This document shows, one piece after another, positions 9,641 through 21,231 of a stretch of 64,000 nucleotides of DNA. The translations under genes and the position numbers were made by a program. The notes below the pieces were generated by a model that saw nothing but the letters and a program-made list of their open reading frames with translations, was not told the DNA's origin and searched no databases. How positions within the stretch are numbered: the stretch's first letter is position 1; each line of letters starts with the position of its first letter. The DNA is from Rheum nobile (lineage: Eukaryota > Streptophyta > Magnoliopsida > Caryophyllales > Polygonaceae), in NCBI GenBank assembly GCA_027886185.1, contig WOAB01000878.1:1686001-1750000 (forward strand), read 5' to 3'.

Positions 9641-11836
9641 TCAATGAGGATGGGGTTATGATCGACCCTCAGAAGATTGAAGTGGTAGCCAACTGGAAGC
9701 GACCTCAGAACGTGAAGGAGGTGCGCAGTTTCTTGGGACTTGCAGGTTATTACAAACGGTTCGTGGAGGGATTTTCAAAGATCGCTCTACCCATGACAGG
9801 GTTGCTCTGCAAGGTCCATAAGAAGTTCATATGGGACGACAAGTGCGAGGCAAGTTTTCAGAAGTTGAAAAAGTGCCTGACGTCCGCACCAGTTTTGGCA
9901 CTACCAGAAGGAACTGATGGTTATGTGGTCTATAGTGACGCTTCAAAGCATGGGTTATGATGTGTATTAATGAAAAAGAGAAAGGTTATTGCATACGCAT
10001 CTCGGCAGTTGAAGACCTATGAAGCAAACTATTCGACGCATGATCTGGAGTTAGTGGTTGTGGTATTCGCGCTGAAGATTTGGAGGCACTACCTCTATGG
10101 TGTTAGGTGACAGGTCTTTACAGACCACAAGAGTCTCAAGTATGTGTTCACTCAGAAGGAGTTGAATATGAGACAACGTCACTGGTTGGAGCTACTCAAA
10201 GACTACGACATCGAGTTGTTGTATCATACGGATAAGGCTAACGTGGTAGCCGATGCATTGAGCCGAAAGACGTCACACGAGACCGTAGTAGCTCTACTCA
10301 CTACTCAGACCAAACTGCACCAAGGATTATGCGAGATTGATGTCTTGTACGATCAGCGTCAAGGATGCCTGAGTATGTTGGAGATTCAGGCTACGCTACT
10401 AGATTAGATCAAGGAGAAGCAGATTGATGATGTGATCTTAGTGAAGTTAAGTAGTGAAGTGATGGATGGGAAAGCTCCCGGATTCGTGATTCAAGATGAT
10501 GGATCACTCTGGTTTCAGGACCGGATCTGTGTGCCTGACGTAGATGGCCTTCGCCAGTTGGTAATGAAGGAGGCCCATTCGTCAGCTTATTCTGTACATC
10601 CATGATCCAGTAAGATGTACAAAGACCTCAGAAAGAAATTCTGGTGGCCTAACATGAAGTGGGACGTAGCAGAATTTATGGCGAAATGCTTGACTTGTCA
10701 GAAGGTCAAGATAGAACACCGTAGACCAGGTGGTGAGTTGCAACTTCTCCCAGTGCCAGAATGGAAGTGAGAGGATATTGCTATGGACTTCGTCACGGGG
10801 TTGCCGAAGACTCAGAGTTAGAAGGATGCCATATGGGTGATCATTGACAGGCTCACGAAGAGTGCTCATTTCGTGGCCATCAAGTCAACGTGGGGAACCC
10901 AGAGGCTATCAGAAGTTTTCCTACACGAGATTGTCCGGTTGCATGGTACGCCAAAAACCATTGTATCGGATCGTGACGACTGATTTATGTCGAGATTCTG
11001 GAAGGAACTCCACAAGGACATGGGAACTGAGTTGAGGTTTAGTACTGCGTTTCATCCTCAGACGGATGGACAGTCTGAGAGGACCATCCAGACACTGGAA
11101 GATATGATGAGAGCTTGCGTACTAGATCCTCCGACTAGCTGGGAGAATAGCTTAAGTCTAATTGAATTCACGTACAACAATAGCTGGCATTCTACCATCA
11201 AGATGGCTCCATTCGAGGCTTTGTACGGTCGAAAGTGCAGATCTCTGATTTGTTGGGATGAGAATGCCGACAAGATTTTGCTTCAGACCGGAGTTAGTCG
11301 AAAGGACTGCCTCGGACATTGCCTTGATCAGACAGAGGATGCTGACAGCTCATAGTCGACATAAGTCTTACGCAGATCTGAAGCGCATGAATATCGAGTT
11401 TGAGGTTGGTGACAAGGTGTTTGTTAGGGTGTCGCCATCCAAGGGCGTGTTCAGGTTCGGCAAGCGTGGGAAGCTCAACCCTCGCTACGTGGGACCGTTT
11501 GAGATCCTTGATAGAGTGGGATCTCTAGCGTACCATTTAGCATTGCCGCCGTCGGCACATCCAGTGCAAAACGTGTTCCACGTATCTCTGCTAAGGAAGT
11601 ATGTGCTAGATGTGTCTCACGTGCTGAGTTATGAAGACATCGAGATTCAGGCAAATGGTACCTACGAGGAGAGACCTGTGCGTATTCTCGAGCGCCGCGA
11701 GAAGCACTTGAGGAACAAGGTGGTACCATTAGTGTGGATCCTCTGGTCCAAGTCGGGATCTGAGGAAGTAACTTGGGAAACCTGGGAGACTGAGGCTGAT
11801 ATGCTTAGTCGTTTTTCCGAGCTATTTTCGGTCTAG
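9637..11836 (+). pseudogene. gypsy-1 pol (second part): RNase H, integrase, chromodomain-like end
   Basis: Continuation of pol after the frameshift. RNase H is recognisable from VYSDASKHGL, the integrase zinc region from CLTCQKVK near 10690, and the integrase core from IAMDFVTGLP, IVSDRDD and HPQTDGQSERT. Stops interrupt it at 9958, 10108, 10405, 10603, 10768, 10819 and 10981. Another frameshift near 11280 shifts the C-terminal 180 residues into the frame that ends at 11836. Several stops fit TGG-to-TGA, CGA-to-TGA or CAG-to-TAG transitions, as expected from decay of methylated cytosines. The last 40 residues resemble the divergent chromodomain-type tail of Tekay/Del integrases. Confidence 0.85.
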
Positions 11837-11859
11837 TTTCGGGGTCGAAACTTTTTTTT

Positions 11860-11872
11860 AAGGGGAAGGTAA
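11860..11872 (+). promoter_or_regulatory. Polypurine tract of gypsy-1
   Basis: AAGGGGAAGGTAA immediately precedes the 3' LTR. It is the expected primer for plus-strand cDNA synthesis. Confidence 0.75.
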
Positions 11873-14089
11873 TGTAATAACCCCTAAAAGTCCCGAATTG
11901 TCATTTTGTAAGAAGGACATAATGGACAATTTCTGTAATCACAGTATGATTATTTGAACATATTAAATCACGTTTAAAGGGTTTTTGGTCAGTGTATTGG
12001 GTCTTAGAATATTTTTAGTAGTGCTAAAAATGAGGATTTAGCACGCCCTTAAATGAAATCTATGACCAAAGGACGCGCTCGCGGCATTTCCGTGACCGCG
12101 GAAGTGTTTCTGCGACCGCGGAAACGATGTTCATCGTATCCTTCAATGCTCCCGCGTTTCGACGTTTGGCTTGACCGGCGTTTCGCCGATGGAGGGAGGC
12201 CGATCGATTGGAGTGCCCCGACATTGAGCCCTCCTCACCCTATAAATAGGGATCTTCAGCTTTGGAAATCTTCATCCACAGCTCTCAATCCCTCTCTTCC
12301 TCTCGATTTTGTGCCCTCGCCGGAGTTCTTGCCTTCGTCGGAGTTTCGCCGGAGCTTTGGTGTCGTCGGAGGTGTCTTGGAGGCTGGGAAGTAGTAGTGG
12401 TCGTAGTGAGCCCTCGTCCGAGCCAAGAAGTGGTCATCTCGTCGTCGGTAAGCCTCGAAGCCGAGTTGGAGTCGCGTCGGAAGGGAGATCCACGACCGCA
12501 GGGATGAACTCTGCGACCGCGGCTCTGCCTAGAATTCCGCGACAGCGGAAGTCCAAACCGCGACCGCGGCTTGCCTTAGCAAGCGCGATCGTGGCTTGGG
12601 CATTCACGGTCACGGCTTAGGCTTTTGTTTCTTCGATTCATATCGTTTATATGTTCGTATAGTTTGTTCGTTCATACCGAATCTAACTTAGGGTTCCGTC
12701 TTTTGTCTCGACGTCGTCGTAGGAATCCGTTTCAGATTCCAGTTCCCAGATACCTGGAACCCGACATCTCCGTTCGTCTAAATTAAGGCAAGTGGCGGTT
12801 CGCTCTTGCTTATCATTCCATATTTCCTTTAGTTATCAATTATTTAATTGTTAATTAAATTGGAATGAAGTGTTGTTTTCGTTTGGGAACAGATTTAAAT
12901 GATGTGATAAAATATAATTCTATAATAGGTTGTATATATTGCTAGAAACAACGCTATTATACATGTTAATTACCATGATGGTATTGGTGTGGATTTATGT
13001 GTGGACTTAATGTGTAGTTAGAACGAGTATTCGTAGGAACGCTATGTACCTTGCGAGGTCTAGTTGTTTCTTTATAACTGTTATTAGGAGGATTTTGCCC
13101 TAGTACTATCTGGTCATGACTGTACCCTTACTCAGGGTAGGTGCACACAGCTGGTGCCACAATCGGGATTAATTCCCAAGATATCTCTCGTGTCGAGATG
13201 ATATATATTAAAAGCTTTAACATGAATGTACGTTTTGTAATTAAATAAGATAAGTGTGGTTATGCACATAATTAATGAACCTTCGGGCGAGAAGTACAAC
13301 TTGGAACCCACTCGGACTTCGGTTAGAGTAAGTCTTCTTTCCAATCTAGATTCGCATTGCGCGGTGAGGTTGGTCGTTGACCCAAATGATCAAGTCGTTT
13401 TAAACACTTGTGTGAAACTATAACGTTCCCAAACACTTGTCATACTTTCTGAAAGACTCAACTTTTTTGGAGTCTTATCTTCATATGTTTCCCATAAGAC
13501 TCGCTTCTTTGGAGTCTTCTCTTGTTCATACCTCTTCTTATGTTTCAGTAGAAGTGTTGAGATTCACTGTCGTCACCGGCTATTATTCGAGAAGCGATGG
13601 ATGTGACCTAACACGACTACTTAGAACCTCTTTACTTTTACCCTTGCATAGTCTTTCATTAGACTAACCAACCGGTTATTTTCCTTTGCATGGTTGGCTA
13701 GTATCATCCGTCTCATACGGCACATCAGGTAAATGTCCCTTTTCGTGAAGGCCAGAATACGATGATGAAGGCAGATGATGGTTTAAGTGTTTTTCCAAGG
13801 TTGAAGATCCTAGGCGTGAGATCGCGCAGATCGAAACCCTTTATGGCGTTTATTAATTTTCAAAGACTTCCGTTGTGTCAAACAATTCTGTATTTGGTTT
13901 GTATTTGATTGAGAACAGTTGTAAAACCATGACATTGGTTTGAATAATATTTGGTAATCTTTATGATGTTTAATAAAGTTTGTACTATTATATGGTTGTT
14001 ATATAATGATTTAGCCTTGGGTGATCCCAGACGTGTATTCTGAGGTCACTTGCGGTAATACTTTCAAGGGAGAATTTGGGGGTGTTACA
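11873..14089 (+). repeat. gypsy-1 3' LTR
   Basis: 2217-bp LTR starting TGTAATAACC and ending TGTTACA, followed by the TSD ACTAG at 14090-14094. Scattered substitutions relative to the 5' copy point to an insertion that is not very recent. Confidence 0.9.
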
Positions 14090-14638
14090 ACTAGAATACA
14101 TGCCACTCCATTTGCCACTTAAGTAGTCAAACCTTAAGTATACTATAGTTAAACTAATCTGACATTAAGAGTAATTAAGAGACGGGAAAGAAGAAAGGCA
14201 ACAGAGACACACCTGCTGAATTTTGTTAAATTCTTCCCTTTTGTCATCTCCAAGCAAAACATCGACGACCTCCTTGATATGGGTTGCAAGGCATAGAGAG
14301 TTGAACTCAATGAGACAATACGTCATTTAAAATTGTAATTTCCAAATCTCCACTAACCGTTCATAATAATGGGGCAAATGTATAGGGTTAAGAGTCCTTA
14401 GCTAAGCAATTGTTGACAAAGTTATATGTGTAGTTATATGTGTATGGATTTAGTTATATGTGTATGGATTTGGTTTTCGATTATATGTGATACATAGTCA
14501 TAAACACTGGATGCATTTATTTATAAATAAATATTTAGTCTTAACAATCCTTATCCATTTGTTTATTTGTAAATACAAGCTTTACCCATTTTATTTATTC
14601 ATATTTGATTTATTTGTAAATGCAGAATTTTAATTCTA

Positions 14639-16973
14639 ATGGCTAGCGGACAGAATTTGGAGGATCAATCCTCTTGTCCTCAATCGACTTCATCACCAAC
14701 TTCTCAGGTGCCACAACCCGACCAATCCTCTAATCCCATTCCATCTGAGTCTAGCCAACCTACTTCATTACCCAATGAAGTGTCAGGTTCGTCTTCTCAA
14801 ATACCTAAGAAGAGCAAGTCGCTAGTTTAGAATCATTTTGAAAAGGTGAATGAGGATGGAGTACAATGGGCTCGATGCTTGCATTGCAATAAGCGTTTGT
14901 CCGGTGCGAGCAAGAACAGAACTTTACATCTACATGATCATATCACTAAAAGGTGCACTAGAAAGCATATGAAGCTTGACATCCGCCAACAATTGCTTAG
15001 CTATAATGATAGATCCGAGGGCAAAGCAAGGTTGGAAAATTATAATTTTGAGCAAGAAAAATCAAGGAAAGGCCTTGTAAACATGGTTGCTATGCATGAG
15101 TATCCTTTATCAATTATGGATTATCTCGGTTTTAGAAGATTTGTGGTTGGATTGAATCCGAACTTCAAGATGATTGCTCATAACACTTTGAAGAGTAATA
15201 TTATGAAGAATTTTGCAAGTGGCAAAGACTCTATAAAGAAGCTATTTGAGAATCATAATGGGAGGATTGCTATCACAACGAATATGTGGACCGCATCTCA
15301 CCAAAAGAAGGGTTATATGGTGATCACCTCTCACTTTATTGACGATCATTGGGTTTTGCATAACAAAACTTTGAGGTAACTTCTGATATCTAACTTGTAT
15401 TTATGGTTTGTTTATAAATTAATGTGTATTTGTTTTTTATGATTGCTTATTTGAGTTATTTCATCATTATTATTATGTGTTTAGATTTGTTTATGTGCCT
15501 TGTCCCCACACAAAAGATATATTAGCTCAAGTCTTGGTTGACTCCTTGAACATGTATAACATTGCTGAAAAAATTTATGATGTGGTGGTGGATAATTGCA
15601 AAACAAATGATTCTGTGATGCGAGTGTTAAGGGAGAGATTTGATCCGGATTCTCTCATCTTGGATGGTCAATTTCTCCATATGCGTTGTAGTGCAGACAT
15701 ATTGAACTTGGTGGTGCAATATGGTTTGGATCTGATTGCTAGTAGTATTGTGAAGATAAGAGATTGTGTGTTGTTTTGGTCAGCATCTCCAAAAAGGTTA
15801 GAAAAATTTGAAGATAAGGTTAGAGCTTTGAAGCTTGATTGTTCAAGAAAGTTGCTTCTTGATTACAAAACTAGATGGAATTCTACTTTTTTGATGCTGA
15901 AAAGTGATTTGCCTTATAAGGATGTTTTTACCAAGTTGAAGATTCAGAATCCTACTTCTAAGTTTAAGTTTGATCTTCATACAGATGAAGAATGGAAGTT
16001 AGCTGCTTTGGTGTGTACTAAGCTAGAATTGTTTTATGAAGTGACTTTATTATTCTCTGGTAGAAATTTTCCAACTGCTAATTTGTTCGTCAAGCATGTT
16101 TGTGAGATTAAACTTGATTTGGAGTCATGGGTATTGAAAGATGATGAACCCGATGTTGTTAAAAAAATGGATGCATCGATGTTAGCAAAGTTTGATGATT
16201 ATTGGGGAAGCATCAATGGAATCTTAGCTATTGCTGCTGTTTTAGATCCTCGAAATAAGTTGGCATGTGTGAAATTCTACTTTGATATGATCTATGGTGA
16301 TGTAGCTGATTTAGAGATTGAGAGGGTTAGATCATTATTATATGATCTTTTATCTGAGTATCAAGACAAATATCCCTCAAGTGTTGATGATTTTGGTAGT
16401 AGTCGTGTTGTGCCTGCAAAGCGACAAGCAACTAGTGACCATTCTTCCGAAAGAAGTACTTCTAGTACTAGAGTTACTCGATGGGATGTGGCTAGTAGTA
16501 CTACAAGTAGGAAGAACGTGGTTTCTGCCAAGGTCGAGTTAGATCTCTATCTTAAGGAGTCTCCCCTCCCTCCTAGCAATGACTTTGATGTTCTTCACTT
16601 TTGGAAGCTTGATTTGAAATACCCTACTTTGCGTATGATTGCTAAGGACATTTTAGCAATTCCCGCTTCTATTGTTGCTTCTGAGAGTGCTTTTAGTTCG
16701 GGTGGTCGATTGGTGAGTCCTCATCGTTCTAAGCTTCATGCTAATACCGTTGAAGCACTATCATGCTTGCAAATTTGGATGATTGATGAGTTAGCAGGTA
16801 ATACATCTCAATTGATATTGCTTAAGTTATTACTTAATTCTTTTATTATGTTTTAATTGAAATATTCGTATTTTCAAGGATTACAAATCGATAATGCTCA
16901 AGCATGTGGTACTTGTACGGATGATGAAGTGGAAGAAAATGCTACTACTAGTGAAGTTGTCAATGTAACTTAA
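14639..16973 (+). pseudogene. hAT transposase with BED zinc finger, one in-frame stop
   Basis: A three-exon model: 14639-15375, 15485-16797 and 16879-16973, with GT-AG introns whose phases keep the frame. The N-terminus is Ser/Gln-rich. A BED-type finger follows (CLHCNKRLSG, then HLHDHITKRC). The middle carries the typical VPCPHTKDILAQVL and TRWNSTFLML blocks. The C-terminus is the hAT dimerisation domain (ASIVASESAFSSGGRLVSPH), ending in an acidic tail. The only lesion seen is TAG at 14828-14830, where many relatives have Trp just before the NHFEKV motif. It lies between the Ser-rich leader and the finger, so translation restarting downstream cannot be excluded. The enzyme cuts and joins the hAT ends in the nucleus. 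Confidence 0.85.
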
Positions 16974-17325
16974 TTACTTTCTTTATTTTAGATGTCGTAT
17001 ACTTTACTTGAATTTGAACAAATACATCATATATTTCTTTTTATTGTAGGATTTGCTTTTCTAAGGAGTAAGGACATGTGATTGACTGGTTGGTGAAGTT
17101 GAAGACATGTGGTTGTTTTGTCAACTTAATAATTTAGATGGATTGTCTTAATGTTGAATGAATATTAAAGACTTTAGACTTTTATTATGATTGTCTTGTG
17201 GACTTGTGATTTTTCTATGTTTGTTACCCTCTATTAGACTTTTTAATTATTATGTTCCCTTCTTTTTATTGTTATTTAGCAATTTTTATAGTAAAATTTT
17301 ATGAAAAATAAAAATGATAAATTTC
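16974..17325 (+). other. hAT 3' untranslated and subterminal region
   Basis: AT-rich sequence after the transposase stop, without a reading frame. It leads into the right subterminal repeats. Confidence 0.5.
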
Positions 17326-17462
17326 ACCCGAAATTCACCCGACCCACCCGATCACCCGCGGGTGATCGGGTGGATCGGGTTCGGATGATGCACCCTTCAG
17401 GTCGGGTCGGGTGGGTGAAAAAAAAATCGGGTCGGGTGATGGATGTTGTTCACCCGACCCAT
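17326..17462. repeat. hAT right subterminal motif cluster
   Basis: Repeated CACCCGACCC / GGGTCGGGTG motifs in both orientations, mirroring the left-end cluster. One perfect palindrome of this type surrounds 17350-17366. Confidence 0.7.
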
Positions 17463-17481
17463 TGCCATCCCTAATTGTAGC

Positions 17482-20457
17482 CATATGGATAAGAATTGAC
17501 AGTGAATTTGTTGTATCCCCTTCAACTTCTTGCTCATCTGAAACCACAATATTTTTTTTCCAGAAATGACCATTACAACATTTTCATCCGCCTTTTTCCT
17601 GGCAACCTACATCATCTTGAGCATCCGCATATGGGGGTGATCCAACCTTCTTCATCAACCATTTTCCACCAGTTAACACAATTGCACCATCATCTTGCTC
17701 TTCTTTATTTGTCTCCTGAAAACGATGACATATGGTATGAAATAAGCAAATATGTTCTGAAATGTGCATATATGGACTGAAATGTGCATATATGGACTGA
17801 AAAAGTTGGACATACCTCTTCAGAATCTCCCTCTTCGGATTCATCCCCTTCGTCACCTTCAGACTCTGACTCACCCCCTTCGTCACTTTCAGTCTCTGAC
17901 TCATCAGTCTCATCTGTTGACTTCACCTTCCTCATCATGCTCTTCTGGTGCTCTCTAATGTTTGGTTCATTGTCACTTTGATCCTTCCTAGACTCTGGCT
18001 CCTGGTGTTCTCTAATGTTTGGTTCATCATCACTTTCAACACTGGATGAAGAGGCCACTTTTGTATGAGCTTTGCCTCTTTTTTTCTTCTTTAACTCACG
18101 GACTTCCCCCCTTAACAGATCACACTTTTCATCCAGAATTTGCATCATTTCAAGCAATTCATTCAAACAACACATCAATTGCCTCTGGTCAAAACGCTCA
18201 ATGTTTACAGCTTGCCCTCCATTACCACATCTCTTATCCTTTTTACCAAACCTCTTTATTTTTGGCTTCAGCTGCTTAACAATCAAATCCAAGGATTTGT
18301 CTCCTTCCTCCTCCGGGAAGTAACAACTTTCTCCCAAGTCCTCTCCTTCCTCCTCAGCAAGGATATGTTTAGCAGCATAAGTCCCCTCTAGGGCATCCGT
18401 AACCGAATCCAAGCTTGGTCTACTTATTTTCAGCCACCCCACACCTCGGGCTGCACAGGTTTATTAAGTTTTTGGGCAAACGTTCTGCCAATATGGGACA
18501 CTGCCTCATACAACCATATCTGAAACAAATAAAATTGAAATTAAACCACACTTATGACCACAAAATTAACCTAAAATTTTACATATTCAACTACTAACAC
18601 ATTACCTGAAACATCATCGGGAAACCCCTTATGGTGTATCCTGTTCTGGCATTGTCAGAAATTACAAGTGCAACCTTAACTGACTCCAGTCTTGTGTCCA
18701 AAGCAATAACCAGCCTTTGATGGAGGTCAATATAAGCACTCTTACCCCATGGGAGATGATTGAAACGATCCAAGTCTTGGATCAATTTCACATGTAAGGG
18801 TCTGACCTTCCTCTTCTTATCACCCCCAGTACAACACCCTCCAGAATTAACAACAAAGCCATCTTCAGCTTGAATACATTGTCCTCCCGATACGAGATGA
18901 ACTTGGTTAAAAAGTTAGAGATTGTAATACTCTTCACACCAAAAAAAATCAAACACTGTTTGTTTATCCTCCAATGTGTCCTCCTCATCTGGCATGTCAC
19001 AATTCAGTCCTGTTATAAGTCTAAACTCCTCCATTAAAAACCTATATGGTTTTCCACCCAGATCATACCATGTCTCCCACTTCTTTTTTGTCTCCAATTG
19101 CCAAAACAAAACATGGTGAATCAACTGTTCAGACAACTTCAAGTTCTTCATTATTTTTATAATTGGGCCAAAGGACCCCTGTAGAACGGTTTTCCAGTCT
19201 GCACGAGTTAATGTGTTCTCAATAGAAGTAAGATATTGAAGCCTTGAATTCTAATTGATCCGACCAAAAAACAACTCCTCTCTATGCCACTTGTACTTTA
19301 TCTGTAAAGAATAACATTTACAAATACATGACATTCATATTCACATAAAGAAAAAAATGCACCATCGTACTTTGTCAGGTATGATATATGTTTTTCAGGA
19401 CAAATAAAACTTTGTCAGACTACATTTGGATTTGTCAGGTAAGATGTATGTTTTTCAGGACAAATAAAACTATGTTAGACTATATTTGGATTTGTCAGGT
19501 GAAATGGAAGTTCTTCAGGTCACTCAGGCTACTATGATTTCTACACTATCACAATCTTTAAAGTCCACCATAACCCCTACAATTTTGTATTAACATGAAT
19601 CACTATAACCCCTAAATTTGGACTACTCAAGCTACTATGACATTCTAATCAAACATCTGAATATATATGTTTTTCAGACTACTTGTGTGTTTGTATCAAC
19701 ATGAATCACCATAACCCCTAAATAGGCTATTGTGACATTCTAATCACACTTTCTGAGGTCATAACAACACATTCTCCACAACACATGCAACACTTTGTCA
19801 GGCAATTTCTACGTTTTTCAGGTTATATCACACAACAACACTATCTATGCTATGTGAGGCCATTTTCAGGTTATATCACACAACAACACTTTATCAAACT
19901 TTATGAAGCTTTTATACCCTACCCCATGTCCCCACTTCTTTTTTCATACATAATTTGAGCTGCAAAGTTTTTTAGACAACTACGAAGTTCTTCAGGTTAT
20001 ATCACACAACAACACTCTACATGCTCTGTTTTTTACAGAGTAATTCATGATGTGTTTTTCATTATCAGCATGCAATTTATCCAGACCTAAACCTAGCATG
20101 CATAAAAAAAATTAGACAAAATTAGACTTTTTTCAGGTAAGTAAAGACTTATTCAAGAGAACTAACCCCGCCAACCGACTTCGATGGCTTCCTCCTCGAC
20201 CTCTTGGTTGTGGGTTCTTTAGCCTCTGACAATCTCAGTTTCTTCTTCTATAGCGGAACGACTGGACTGGGTGACTCTTCTTCCTCTGAAGAGTCGTAGG
20301 CTCTCTTCATTCTTCCACTCGCCACAGTAGACGACTTTGCCTTCGTCGGTTGTTCTTCTGGGTCTTCAACCCTCTTTCTCTTCGCAACAGTAGACGACTT
20401 CACCTTCGCCTTCTCTTCTCTGGATTTCGCCAACTCCAAGCCTCTTGTCTTTACCAT
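17482..20457 (-). pseudogene. DUF1985-type transposon gene, 5' part
   Basis: The minus-strand gene starts MVKTRGLELAKSREEKAK at 20457 with a Lys-rich, nuclear-type N-terminus. That frame meets a TAG near 20250 and continues beyond it to a likely splice donor (GTTAGT) near 20170. After a long intron, residues around 19290-18520 match the DUF1985 domain: FWQLETKKKWETWYDLGGKP, FRLITGLNC, SYREDNVFKLKMALLLILEG and the IRGFPMMFQV end. The frame changes at least twice here (near 18950, in an A-run, and near 18800). An acidic Ser/Glu-rich tail follows (ESDDEPNIREHQEPESRKDQ). DUF1985 proteins in plants are often linked to Ulp1-like proteases inside Mutator-like elements. That link is family knowledge; no protease is visible here. 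Confidence 0.6.
19373..19505. repeat. Short tandem repeat in the DUF1985-gene intron
   Basis: About two copies of a roughly 62-bp unit containing TTTGTCAGGTAAGATGTATG and TTTTTCAGGACAAATAAAAC, then a partial third. Degenerate CAGG-containing pieces continue to about 20010. Confidence 0.6.
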
Positions 20458-20460
20458 TGT

Positions 20461-21231
20461 CGATTTGGGGATTTAGATTTAAAATAAAATCGATCAATTT
20501 AGGGCTTTAGGAAACAGAGCTTTGGGAGGTTAGGTTCAGATGATAAATGGAACTGTTGTTCTTGAGAAATCGAAAAGATTTAGGGAGAAAGGAAAAAGGA
20601 AAAAGATGAACTGTTGCAATGGGGAGGTTGGGTTATTGTCAACCGATTGAACAGGTAGGAGAATTAGGCAAAAGTTTAAACGGTTTTTTATTAAGTGCTA
20701 TCCTAAACCTCCATTAACCATTTTTTTGTTTTTTGAAAAAAAATTATTCATATTTTATTTTACCTTTTTTGTTTTGAAAAGATTTGCAGTTTTTTTTATA
20801 GTTTTGCAATTCTTTTAAAGTGTCGGTATTTTTATAAATGGCTATTGAAAAGTCAGTAATTTTTACAATTCCACCATTAATTTATCTATACCATACTTAT
20901 AACTTTGAGTGACCAACGTGAATCGAGTGTTTTTTTTTTCAATAGTAGAGCTACTATAATTATTGTCGTATATAATAGAGCTATCTATACCATACTTATA
21001 ACCCCTCAATCCATCCATCCATAAATTTGAGACACTAACCATGTTGTAAAAGCTTCAATTCACTAAAACTTGTTATTTATCCATCTTTAAATTTGTTCTC
21101 GTTTTTCAAAATGGATATCCTAATCTACGGAGTATTATTTTACCAAACTTTGTTAAAGGGGCATAACTTGGGCAAACTTCAATTATTTGCAGTTATCTCC
21201 AATCAGCTACAGTACATCCCATCATACATTT
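20461..21231. other. Upstream region of the DUF1985-type gene, no other gene seen
   Basis: AT-rich sequence, 5' of the minus-strand gene, with several T-runs. The segment ACCCCTCAATCCATCCATCC near 21003 recurs in the adjacent palindromic element (near 32775, and inverted near 21315). The outer end of the DUF1985-type element must lie here if it has one, but no inverted repeat could be fixed. Confidence 0.3.

Larger units (their letters stand above)
3220..14089 (+). mobile_element. Ty3/gypsy LTR retrotransposon (gypsy-1), chromovirus, probably Tekay/Del-like
   Basis: A complete but decayed element of 10.87 kb with LTRs starting TGTAATAACCCC and ending TGTTACA (mutated to TGTTATA in the 5' copy). 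It has a 5-bp TSD ACTAG, a tRNA-Met-type primer site at 5420-5432 and a purine tract at 11860-11872. Internal order is an extra ORF, then gag, protease, RT, RNase H, integrase and a C-terminal chromodomain-like segment, the Ty3/gypsy order. The integrase C-terminus (VTWETWETEADMLSRFSELF) resembles that of Tekay/Del chromoviruses; the clade is inferred. Gag-pol carries many stops and at least two frameshifts. It sits within the hAT, upstream of the transposase ATG. Confidence 0.92.
2434..17473 (+). mobile_element. hAT-superfamily DNA transposon with nested gypsy insertion
   Basis: The ends are exact terminal inverted repeats TAGGGATGGCA (2434-2444) and TGCCATCCCTA (17463-17473). They are flanked by a perfect 8-bp target duplication ATTGTAGC (2426-2433 and 17474-17481), the hallmark of hAT transposition. 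The span is 15.0 kb, but 10.9 kb of that is the nested Ty3/gypsy element at 3220-14089, so the hAT itself is about 4.2 kb, normal for an autonomous element. It carries a BED-finger hAT transposase gene at 14639-16973 and dense CACCCGACCC-type motifs near both ends. It inserted into the DUF1985-type gene. The transposase has an in-frame stop, so this copy is probably no longer autonomous. Confidence 0.93.
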
